From positions 1 to 50,617 of the forward strand of contig NZ_VAUW01000031.1 of NCBI RefSeq assembly GCF_005771495.1: DNA of 50,617 nucleotides. The letters are read 5' to 3'. The position numbers were made by a program, and so were the translations under genes. Shown piece after piece: positions 26,858 through 34,788 of the stretch. Source of the stretch: Maribacter sp. ACAM166. GTDB taxonomy: Bacteria; Bacteroidota; Bacteroidia; Flavobacteriales; Flavobacteriaceae. Position 1 is the first letter of the stretch. Every line of letters starts with the position of its first letter. Below the pieces are notes generated by a model that saw only the letters and a program-made list of their open reading frames with translations, had not been told where the DNA came from and did no database searches.

Positions 26858-27934
26858 ATGATGAAAGAAATAATAAATATTTCAGCCATATTTTTTAGTT
26901 GTGCCATCTGTTTTTCACAGACAACTATAGATTTAAAAAAGGTGCCATTCGAGTTTAAGAATCAGAATTTTTATGTAGACAACGTCATAGATGATTGCCA
27001 GGAGCTATACCTTGGTGTTATAGAAGATAATTCTAATAAGAAAATAAAATTGCGTTTTGAGAATGGCACTGCAACAACAATCAAATACTTTACGGATGCT
27101 GCTCTACCTAAAACGGTTGGCAGAGTTCCGATTACTTTAAGGATTAAAAGTTTAAAAATTGAAGATGCACAAACAAGTCTCGATAAGAGAACAGCAAGGG
27201 TTTATATTGAACTTAATTTCTATACAGCAAACGGAGAAGAACTTTATAAAGTAGTTCATTTTGAAGATCAGGTTTTTCCAGCTTCTAATTTAACGGAAAT
27301 CTACAAAACCCACGAACAAAGAATCCGGGCAGCATTGGAATATTGTATATGGAGCTTCATTAATGCACAAAAAGTAAATACAACCAATAATTTGACAAAA
27401 GGTGGAATGCTAGATGATGCAAGTTCCAATAAGAAAGAATCCACTTTTGAAACCTATGTTCCTTTAGGTAAGTGGTTCAATATGCTAACATTTAAAAGAA
27501 TGACGGATAAATATAATGAGGGTTGGAATGTTTCATATACTGGATTTTCAGATAATGAAAAAGACCTTATTATTCCTTTTGTAATAGGCTATGGTCAATC
27601 TAGAGCTAAATCAGATATAGTACAGGAGCGTGGGTATAGTACTGTTGATTCATATGCCTTAGGTTTAGGATTCAATGGCTATATCAAAATAACACCTGGT
27701 GTTTATGTCGATATTGGTCTAAATGTACCTATCGGAATGGAAGTATTAATAGATTTAGAAGACAAAAAATCAACTAATTTTTTAATAGGTTTTCGTGCTA
27801 ACCAAGGAGTGAAAATAATTCCTTGGAAAGATTTTGGGATCGTAATTGGAGCTAGTCTCTTTCAACAATGGCAGACGTCTAAAGTAATCAATAGAAATTT
27901 TGGGTTTGCGTTGGAATTAGGAATTAATTTTTAA
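26858..27934 (+). CDS. Secreted protein of unknown function with barrel-like C-terminus
   Basis: 358 residues with a signal peptide (about 1-21, ending CFSQ). The first half is a beta-rich soluble domain (TTIDLKKVPFEFKNQN onward). The second half, from about residue 200, has alternating strands such as YSTVDSYALGLGFNGYIKI and ends in NF, like an outer membrane barrel. The gene was not recognised. It is probably cotranscribed with the small lipocalin-like gene upstream. The start may be either of two adjacent ATGs (26858 or 26861). Confidence 0.7.
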   Translation: MMKEIINISAIFFSCAICFSQTTIDLKKVPFEFKNQNFYVDNVIDDCQELYLGVIEDNSNKKIKLRFENGTATTIKYFTDAALPKTVGRVPITLRIKSLKIEDAQTSLDKRTARVYIELNFYTANGEELYKVVHFEDQVFPASNLTEIYKTHEQRIRAALEYCIWSFINAQKVNTTNNLTKGGMLDDASSNKKESTFETYVPLGKWFNMLTFKRMTDKYNEGWNVSYTGFSDNEKDLIIPFVIGYGQSRAKSDIVQERGYSTVDSYALGLGFNGYIKITPGVYVDIGLNVPIGMEVLIDLEDKKSTNFLIGFRANQGVKIIPWKDFGIVIGASLFQQWQTSKVINRNFGFALELGINF

Positions 27935-27996
27935 GTGCATTTTATCTCGGAACGCATAAGCCATAATTGCACAACGCAAATTAAAACATTCATAAA

Positions 27997-28880
27997 ATGA
28001 GTTTCACAAGATTAATATCCTTATTTGAAGCATCTCAAATAATGACCTTCATTGCCTATTTTTTTATTTTTAATATTAGCCTAATTTTTATTGAAACATT
28101 GACAGATTTGATTACCTCAAAAAAAAGAAGATGGAGAGATACAGGTGCTAATTTTTTAATTTTTATAATAAATTAGCTTATGGAAAAAACAGTAGTCGGT
28201 TCCATTGGCGTTATATGTTTAATGCCCTTTCATTGGCTTACTCCACTCTCTATAACTATAAATCCACTGACTTCGGTACTCGCATTTTTACTGCAGACCT
28301 GACCTATTATTGGATGCATAGAATAGAGCACGAACAAAGAATTTTATGGGCTTTGTATAGTGTCCATCATTCTTCTAAAGATTATAATTTAAGTATTTCA
28401 TTTCGACTGAGCATTTTTGGAAGGCTTGATTGAATGGGTGTTTTAATAGCAATGATACTCATAGGTTTTAGTCCTTTTCAAGCTATAGTAGGACTTATCA
28501 TAGTTGGGAAATTTCAAACATGGATACATACGGAACGTATTGGAAAGTTAGGTTGGCCAGACAAAATTTTCAATACGCCATCGGTACATCGTGTACATCA
28601 CGGTTCAAATAAAAAATACTTAGATAAAAATTATGGTGGTTTTTTGATTATTTGGGATCGGGTATTTGGAACCTATCAAAAGGAAGAGGAAAAAGTTATT
28701 TATGGGTTAACCAAAGATATAGATACCAACAACCCCCTGTTAATTAATTTCATAGAATTTAAAAGCGTACTAAAAGATTTAAAAAAGTGCAAGTCATGGA
28801 AAGATCGATTTAAGATAATCTTTGGGAATTTATCATGGAGACCAGATTATTTCAATGAAAAATCAAATAATGTAGGATAA
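27997..28880 (+). pseudogene. Sterol desaturase / fatty acid hydroxylase family, broken
   Basis: Pieces in different frames together make one fatty acid hydroxylase superfamily protein. Piece one (from 27997) ends at TAG 28174-28176, where the next codons continue the protein in the same frame, so this is a nonsense change. Piece two runs on to about 28290 and shifts frame into DLTYYWMHRIEHEQRILW (His motif) and VHHSSKDYNLS. Further shifts around 28400-28440 rejoin a frame with VHRVHHGSNKKYLDKNYGG, the last His cluster. The diiron histidine motifs are still readable, but the protein cannot be made whole. Confidence 0.8.
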
Positions 28881-28913
28881 TAGATTAACATTTTACAAAA
28901 CAAAAAAAACGTT

Positions 28914-29990
28914 ATGAAACAAAGAATAATAGGAATAGATGTAGCAAGAGCATTGGCCGTTATTGGAATGATAATCGTCAATTTCAAAGTTGTATTTGGC
29001 GAAAATGGCCAATCTTGGGTAAAATCGTTTGCAAGTGTTTTTGATGGCAAAGCCGCAGCTACATTCGTTGTTTTAGCTGGTGTTGGTCTTGCTTTAATGA
29101 CAAATTCTGCCATTAAAAATGACGACCAAACCAAATTAAAAATTGCTCGGTTTAGAATTCTAAAAAGAGCCGTATTTCTATTCTTTGTTGGTATTTCATA
29201 CATCACAATTTGGCCAGCAGATATTCTACATTTTTATGGTATTTATATGGTAATCATAATGGTACTATTAACTTGTAAAGAAAGAACAATCTTAATTTCA
29301 GGTATCTCCATAATTATAGCGTATCCAATTATAATAACATTTTTGAATTACGAGACCGGTTGGGATTTTGACACCTTAGACTATCAATATTTTTGGACAT
29401 TTAAAGGTTTTATGAGAAACCTTTTCTTTAATGGTTTTCATCCAGTAATGCCTTGGACTGCATTTATGCTCTTTGGTTATTGGTTCGGAAAACAGGATTT
29501 ACACAACGACAAATTCGTAAAAAAAACATTCTGGATGAGTACCATCATTTTTATTTCTATTCAAGTTATGTCCTATGTGTCCATCTTAATGTTATCAGAA
29601 GGAAACCAAGAGGCTGCTTTGGAAATAACTGAGATTTTGGGAACGGACCCAATGCCGCCTCTACCTATTTATATGTTCAATGGTATTGCGATTGCTTTTG
29701 CACTAATTTCAGCGTCTATACTAATTGCCAAGAAATTTGCAAACAATTTTATCATTGATGCTTTAAATAAAACAGGTCAATTAGCATTGACCTTTTACGT
29801 AGCACACGTGATTATTGGAATGGGAATTATTGAAGTGATAAACTCCTCTAAAATAGGAAATTATTCAATTGAATTTTCAGTGATTTATGCAATCGTATTT
29901 AGTTTACTGTGTATTCTATTTGCTGTTATTTGGAGAAAATATTACAACTCTGGACCCTTAGAATGGGTGATGAGAAAACTAACGGATTAA
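28914..29990 (+). CDS. DUF418-like multi-pass membrane protein, second copy
   Basis: 358 residues, clearly related to the product of 25323-26450: it starts MKQRIIGIDVARALAVIGMIIVN, shares the FVVLAGVGLALM, WTFKGFMRNL and PVMPWTAFML regions, and ends with YYNSGPLEWVMRKL, the DUF418 hallmark. About ten membrane helices are predicted by eye. It is probably an inner membrane protein of unknown activity. The broken hydroxylase gene lies directly upstream. Confidence 0.85.
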   Translation: MKQRIIGIDVARALAVIGMIIVNFKVVFGENGQSWVKSFASVFDGKAAATFVVLAGVGLALMTNSAIKNDDQTKLKIARFRILKRAVFLFFVGISYITIWPADILHFYGIYMVIIMVLLTCKERTILISGISIIIAYPIIITFLNYETGWDFDTLDYQYFWTFKGFMRNLFFNGFHPVMPWTAFMLFGYWFGKQDLHNDKFVKKTFWMSTIIFISIQVMSYVSILMLSEGNQEAALEITEILGTDPMPPLPIYMFNGIAIAFALISASILIAKKFANNFIIDALNKTGQLALTFYVAHVIIGMGIIEVINSSKIGNYSIEFSVIYAIVFSLLCILFAVIWRKYYNSGPLEWVMRKLTD

Positions 29991-30346
29991 AAAACTAGTT
30001 GTATAAATATGAAAAATATATCCCTAAAAACAGCCCTAACAGTAATTTCTACAGTCTTATATTATAAACAACATCCTATTAGATGTATAATGACCATATG
30101 TTCATTACACCTTTGTTGGATACCACTTCGATTGTAACAAATTAAACTTTTGTTAGTAGTACCAATCATTAATCAAACAATCAAAATCACGTTACTATTC
30201 GTTTTTGTTTAACCTTTAATTTACTTCGATTACCAAAACAACTAAAAAGTAAAATAGCCAAAAATAGTGATTAATATATTATGGCAAAATAAGTGTGAGA
30301 GTTCTCTTCTATAGTTGTCTTAATAATAAGCGAACAATAATTAAAT
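29991..30346. other. Gap between DUF418 and TPR pseudogene
   Basis: About 355 bp. A 42-codon frame beginning at 30010 starts like a signal peptide but leads nowhere recognisable. Otherwise the stretch is AT-rich with no supported feature. Confidence 0.35.
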
Positions 30347-30848
30347 ATGAAAAATACAGCCATTCTAAGTTTTATCCTACTTGTTCTTTTTAATATCTCT
30401 TACACTTTTTCTCAAACGAAAAATAGTAATATAGAAAACACAACAGAATATTTTCATCAGAGAAACGAAGCGGTAGGTTTAGTCAAAAATAAAAAATGGC
30501 AAGAGTCCATCACTATTTTAGAGAACCTAATTAAAGACTATGAAAATGATCCTGATCTATTTTATTTATTAGGACTTTCTTATTCAAATCGAGCAGTATC
30601 CAAAAGCAATTACTGCACTAAAGAAAACTCTTTACTTAGGAGGAACTATTTTAAGAGGAATTCCTACAGGTTCTGCTCCGTCAAATGATATTATGATAAA
30701 AATCGCTAAAGCATACGCTAAAGACGACGATAAAAATAATGCGATAGAATTGTTACAAAAAGGTTTTGCTTCACGTTATGACGAAAAACCCTCATCGGAG
30801 GACCTACCTCCATCTTTGATTATAGCTTACACAGCACACATCGAGTAG
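30347..30848 (+). pseudogene. Secreted TPR protein, frameshifted and truncated
   Basis: A signal peptide (about 1-25, ending FSQ) leads into tetratricopeptide-like helices (NEAVGLVKNKKWQESITILE, then DPDLFYLLGLSYSN). A frameshift near 30590-30600 moves the continuation (EQYPKAITALKKTLYLGG, then AKAYAKDDDKNNAIELL) into another frame. The second part runs into the 3' end of a group II intron relic at about 30849. The gene is therefore both frameshifted and cut. Confidence 0.75.
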
Positions 30849-31468
30849 ACGGCTCTGACTAAATTAGCCAGAGTGCGCCTGTAACACCAAAGTACGTACG
30901 GGTCTCGTATACGGCGGTTCACCAAATTGAAGTTTGCGTATTATTAATGTAATCTAGCAAAGGTCTATATCCTTTTCGCTTAAGCCTAGATGTGGTAATA
31001 GTAATCTTTAAAATGGGGCTTTGAGCGACTGCCCAGCCTCCCATTCTTGTTCTACTCCATGCGTATGCTTGTCCGTCCTCTATTCCTAAACGAATCAGGT
31101 TTTTACGTTTCCTCTCTAGCTTTTTCATATCGTGCCAAATACAATATCGCAACCGATTTCTTAACCACTCATCTAGCTTTTTAACTTTTGCGTAAATGTT
31201 GGTTAGGTGGTAATTATTCATCCAACCTCGACAGACTTGATTTAGTCGTTCTAGCCGTTCTGTCAACGACATTGGTTTAGTTTTCTTGGTTATGCTTTTT
31301 AGGTTACGTTTAATCTTTGCCCAACTTTTCTTTGTTACTACAAGTTGGTAATGTCCTTTTACGCCCTTTTTATAGACAGGCACAAAACCATGTCCTAATA
31401 ACTCAAAGTTTACGGGTCGGCGTATGTCACTTTTGACTTTGTTTATACGTGGTTTCAGTCTATCTCTA
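30849..31468 (-). mobile_element. Group II intron remnant (3' portion)
   Basis: Oriented on the minus strand. It keeps the C-terminal part of the intron-encoded maturase, then a region resembling intron domain V (30870-30918, reading GAACCGCCGTATACGAG on the minus strand with a GTACGTAC arm), then a domain VI-like hairpin of CTCTG and CAGAG arms ending near 30849. The 5' intron domains and reverse transcriptase part are gone. It separates the TPR and CPBP gene fragments. Confidence 0.8.
30919..31465 (-). pseudogene. Group II intron reverse transcriptase/maturase, C-terminal part
   Basis: The frame is open from about 31465 down to the stop at 30919. It carries the end of the reverse transcriptase region (RRPVNFELLGHGFVPVYKKG) and the intron maturase-specific domain (RLERLNQVCRGWMNNYHLTN, RNRLRYCIWHDMKK and the tail RKGYRPLLDYINNT). 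The catalytic reverse transcriptase motifs are missing, so it cannot be active by itself. Confidence 0.85.
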
Positions 31469-31776
31469 AGAAAGATGAACAGTCTGTAATGTACGGAAGC
31501 GGTGAAAATCTTTTGTTACATATTAGTGCTTTTACAATAATGATAATTGGGACATCTGTAATTTTGGATTATTACACTTTTAAATCGAACAGTTTGTGGC
31601 CAGCAGCGGTCTATCATTCTGTTCACAATATTTACATTCAATAAATATGCGCTCCGCTAACTATTTCAAATGATAATACGACATTCTGGATTGATGAATA
31701 TGGCTTTATGATTCCGATTGTAACGACTGTTTTTGCTGTTTATTTTTGGATAAAAGCTGAAAAAGAAAATTTATAA
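31466..31776 (+). pseudogene. CPBP intramembrane protease, C-terminal remnant
   Basis: The frame starting next to the intron relic reads YGSGENLLLHISAFTIMI, then SLWPAAVYHSVHNIYIQ. The last part is the conserved third motif of CPBP (CAAX) proteases, WPAxxxHxxHN. An in-frame TAA follows YIQ, after which the protein continues (DEYGFMIPIVTTVFAVYFW). The gene lacks its catalytic EExxxR motif and has a stop, so it is dead. Confidence 0.7.
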
Positions 31777-32068
31777 AATAAAACACGGTGCCTAACAAAG
31801 ACGTGTTTAATTAATTTATTGCTTGGCTCTGTGTATGCTAAGAAAATCCTACGGATTTCAATAACTTTTGGTTTCCTTTTGCTATTTTAGTTACTCAACA
31901 ATCGTAACTAAGCATACACCAAATGTCAGCAAAGTTCAATTATACCTAATTCTGACTTAATTGAACTATTATAATTAAACTCATCTATAACTAGATTTTT
32001 TAAATATCACTCTTTTTTACCTAAGCTCTTATAATATTAGCATCAGTAAGCACCCTATTGCTCTAGGG
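31777..32068. other. Gap with an inverted repeat
   Basis: About 290 bp. AGTTCAATTA (31933-31942) and TAATTGAACT (31958-31967) form a perfect 10-bp inverted repeat with a 15-nt spacer. The right arm is part of the 13-mer ACTTAATTGAACT, which recurs at 33620 and 37750. Confidence 0.5.
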
Positions 32069-32458
32069 TTATATTTTTTTTGTAGTATCTACATTATACC
32101 TCATAAAAATATTAATCCAAATATTTCTTGAAATTCGGAGTACTATTGGCAGTACCATAATCATCACAGCAACTATAATACAGTAGGTAATAATTAAACT
32201 CAAATCAAGAATTAAATAACTCAATACGAAAGTTGTTACACCAAACGCAAGCCCAACAGGATAACTAACATACATAGCGCCGTAAAAAAAGGAAGGTTCT
32301 ATCTTGTATTTCGTATCACAATGACCACATCGTTTATTCATTTTTAGGGTGCTACCTAGTTTATAAGAGTTACTCTCTTGGTACATACTCTCGTTATGAC
32401 AAACAGGACATGCTCCAGTTAAGATACTATAAACTTTAGTTCCTTTCAGAAATTCCAT
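32069..32458 (-). CDS. DUF983-family zinc-ribbon membrane protein
   Basis: 129 residues. The N-terminal part has two cysteine pairs, CPVC and CGHC, as in a zinc ribbon, then KIEPSFFYGAMYVSYP, the DUF983 hallmark, then two membrane helices (about 74-113). The family is widespread in Bacteroidota and its function is unknown. The gene is divergent from an AraC regulator with a 147-bp gap. Confidence 0.9.
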   Translation of the reverse strand: MEFLKGTKVYSILTGACPVCHNESMYQESNSYKLGSTLKMNKRCGHCDTKYKIEPSFFYGAMYVSYPVGLAFGVTTFVLSYLILDLSLIITYCIIVAVMIMVLPIVLRISRNIWINIFMRYNVDTTKKI

Positions 32459-32605
32459 AACTACTCATTTTTAGGTTTACTTTTTCCCAAAATCAATGTA
32501 TTGATAATCGTTTAACACTAACAAAGATATTCATTCAGTGTATCTTTTAATTATAGAATAATCTCCATTATTTGTACTTTTAGGACATATTAAAGCAGTT
32601 TGAGC

Positions 32606-33505
32606 ATGATTCCTATTTTAAGCATCGAGCAATTTGAGAAAGAAGAATCCTTGATCGATTTTTATAGTAATGATTTAGCGGCGCATTTATGGAAAAATAA
32701 AGAGAGTGTTTTCATACCGCATAGGCACGACTTTTTTTTATGTGTTCTTTTTTCAAAAGGAACTGGGAGTCATGAAATCGACTTCACCAACTACCCTGTT
32801 GAACCTGGTAGTGTGTTTTTCTTAAAACCTGGTCAGACACACTTTTGGAAATTCAATAGTGAGCCTGAAGGCTATATATTTTTCCATACTCAGGATTTTT
32901 TTGAGTTTGGTTTTTTAAATGCCAAACTAACACAATTCCCATTTTATTTTTCATATGAAAACCCACCAAATCTTCGACTGAAGATTGATGATCTTGAATC
33001 CGTGATTTCACGTTTTAAAGAAATAAACAACGAATACTATAATGGTGCAACTTTCAAAAAGCAAAAATTATTGAGCCTGATAAACCTTGTTTATATTGAT
33101 TTAACAAGGTTATATTCAGCTTTTGAATTTCACATAATTGTGAAATCCACGACCTACCTTAGTACCTTGAAAAATCTAGAAGTACTTATCCAACAGTTTT
33201 ATAGGACACAAAAATCTTCAATATTTTACGCTGAAAAACTTAATATCACCACAAAGCACTTGAATAGAATTACCAAGAATACGATAAATAAAAAATCTTC
33301 AGAACTTATTAGCGAACGTATTATACTTGAGGCTAAACGACTCTTAGTACATTCTGAAGATTCTTTAGCTGATATCGCTGAATTTTTAGGTTATGAGGAT
33401 TATGCATACTTCTCACGTGTGTTCAAATTAAAAACAAAATCATCACCGTCCGATTTTAGAAATCATTACAAAACAAAGACTCCTTTTGAAATAAAAAATT
33501 CTTGA
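32606..33505 (+). CDS. AraC-family transcriptional regulator (cupin plus HTH)
   Basis: About 299 residues from the ATG at 32606; a TTG at 32600 is in frame. The N-terminal cupin-like ligand-binding half contains IPHRHDFFLCVLF and the metal/ligand loop PVEPGSVFFLKPGQTHFW. The C-terminal HTH pair includes ELISERIILEAKRLL and SLADIAEFLGYEDYAYFSRVFK. It probably responds to a small molecule, unknown here. Nearby candidates for control are the DUF983 gene and the TonB receptor block. Confidence 0.9.
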   Translation: MIPILSIEQFEKEESLIDFYSNDLAAHLWKNKESVFIPHRHDFFLCVLFSKGTGSHEIDFTNYPVEPGSVFFLKPGQTHFWKFNSEPEGYIFFHTQDFFEFGFLNAKLTQFPFYFSYENPPNLRLKIDDLESVISRFKEINNEYYNGATFKKQKLLSLINLVYIDLTRLYSAFEFHIIVKSTTYLSTLKNLEVLIQQFYRTQKSSIFYAEKLNITTKHLNRITKNTINKKSSELISERIILEAKRLLVHSEDSLADIAEFLGYEDYAYFSRVFKLKTKSSPSDFRNHYKTKTPFEIKNS

Positions 33506-34146
33506 AATGACCACTAAATCAAAGAATTGTAGTTGCTAGTTAGAGTAAAATTTGAGAGATAAAGGTTCATGTTGAAATTACAACATAGCTAATGCGAAGT
33601 TCCGATAAACCTATTTCCCACTTAATTGAACTAGTGTACTTAACCCCACCCTTAAATGAACTTCAGGTTGGCGTTCAAAGTCTAAATAAAAGCGTCTATA
33701 ACTATAATCAATAGGAGTTTTTCAAAATAGTTCATTTACCATACCCATTGCTAAACTTATAGAAAGTTCAACGAAAGTCCATTTTTTAAATAGGTAAAAG
33801 GATCGTTTAGATATACTTAGAGTGTCCTTTAAAATAGGAATTAACATCACTGCTAAAAAATGACCAAACTTGGAAATCTTTGAACTTTATTCGACTTGGT
33901 GGAAAAATGTTCCTAAAAACTGCCGTTTTATGGTGATAAAAGTTCGACGGATAGGAATTAAAAATAGTAATGATATAGTGGATACAATTCAAAATATGTT
34001 GGTTTAAAACTACCTAAGTATCCCTGGACTGTTATTCGTTTTTATCATTAAAACTTTTGGTACAACGGATAGCTTAAAGAGTTAAGATATAAATATTGAG
34101 CCTGCTATACCGGTTTTAGTACGATCGACTCAGAACACAAAAAAGC
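33506..34146. other. Long gap without genes
   Basis: About 640 bp. One copy of ACTTAATTGAACT at 33620-33632 was seen. No reading frame has a recognisable pattern. Remnants of lost genes are possible but not supported. Confidence 0.4.
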
Positions 34147-34184
34147 GATGCCCTCTACAAATATGATTGTAAAGGGCATCTTTT
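34147..34184. terminator. Bidirectional hairpin terminator after the lipoprotein gene
   Basis: Arms GATGCCCT and AGGGCATC, extended by TACAA and TTGTA, form a long stem. Ts follow on the + strand and TTTTTT on the minus strand. It ends the minus-strand operon of the TonB receptor block. Confidence 0.85.
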
Positions 34185-34210
34185 AGAGAAATAAGTTTGT
34201 AAAGGTAATT

Positions 34211-34771
34211 CTACCCCACTGTTACAGTAAAGGTTGCTGCAAGATCAGTTTCCCCACCTGCATCGGCCAACGTACCATCATTTGGTTTTTTTGGTTCGTG
34301 GCGTAGGGTGAATGTAAGCGCACCAGTGCTAACTGCTCCTGCGGTCAGGGTAAATTCCGTTCCCAAGGGATTGCCGTCACCGTCAAAATTACCGTATACC
34401 GTGTTTACATCAAGGCCACCCCCGATTGTGTAGAAAAATTGGTGCTCGTCATCTTCATCCTCCACTTCCTCGGTAATGTTCTCGGCAGGGGTCTCGGTCT
34501 CATTCAACACTAATATAATACCGTTATAGACAGCACCTGCCTCCAGATTTCCTGAAACCGATACAACAGGCACGTTTGGCCCGTCCCCGTCAAGGTCTTG
34601 CGTCTGTAATGTAATTGTCGTTCCGCCACCTTCTGGGGCAAGGGTTACCGTGAGCGTGGTAATTACTTCCTCTTCGTTTACAGGTTCGGGGGTACTGTTG
34701 TCCTCGTTCGAGCAGGCGGTAAATAAAAGTCCTGCGAATACTACTGTACTTAAAATTTTGACTTTCTTCAT
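34211..34771 (-). CDS. Lipoprotein of the TonB receptor block, unknown ligand
   Basis: 186 residues with a lipoprotein signal (Cys20 in LLFTACSNED). The mature part is acidic and beta-rich, with DLDGDGPNVPV, EEVEDEDDEHQFFYTIGGG and NFDGDGNPLGTEF. Acidic DxDGDG segments may bind calcium. It resembles proteins that databases call type 1 periplasmic binding fold superfamily in Bacteroidota, which often follow a TonB receptor. It lies 17 bp after the receptor gene, so it is probably a surface or periplasmic partner. GC content is visibly higher than in the surrounding island. Confidence 0.75.
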   Translation of the reverse strand: MKKVKILSTVVFAGLLFTACSNEDNSTPEPVNEEEVITTLTVTLAPEGGGTTITLQTQDLDGDGPNVPVVSVSGNLEAGAVYNGIILVLNETETPAENITEEVEDEDDEHQFFYTIGGGLDVNTVYGNFDGDGNPLGTEFTLTAGAVSTGALTFTLRHEPKKPNDGTLADAGGETDLAATFTVTVG

Positions 34772-34788
34772 TGTTTTGATTTTGAAAA

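Noticed and set aside
31785..31830. Integron attC-like site (GCCTAAC motif)
   Set aside because: Only one half-site was seen, with no matching GTTAGGC partner or integron integrase.
33506..34146. Riboswitch or small RNA gene in the long gap
   Set aside because: No conserved riboswitch core or paired structure could be recognised by eye.
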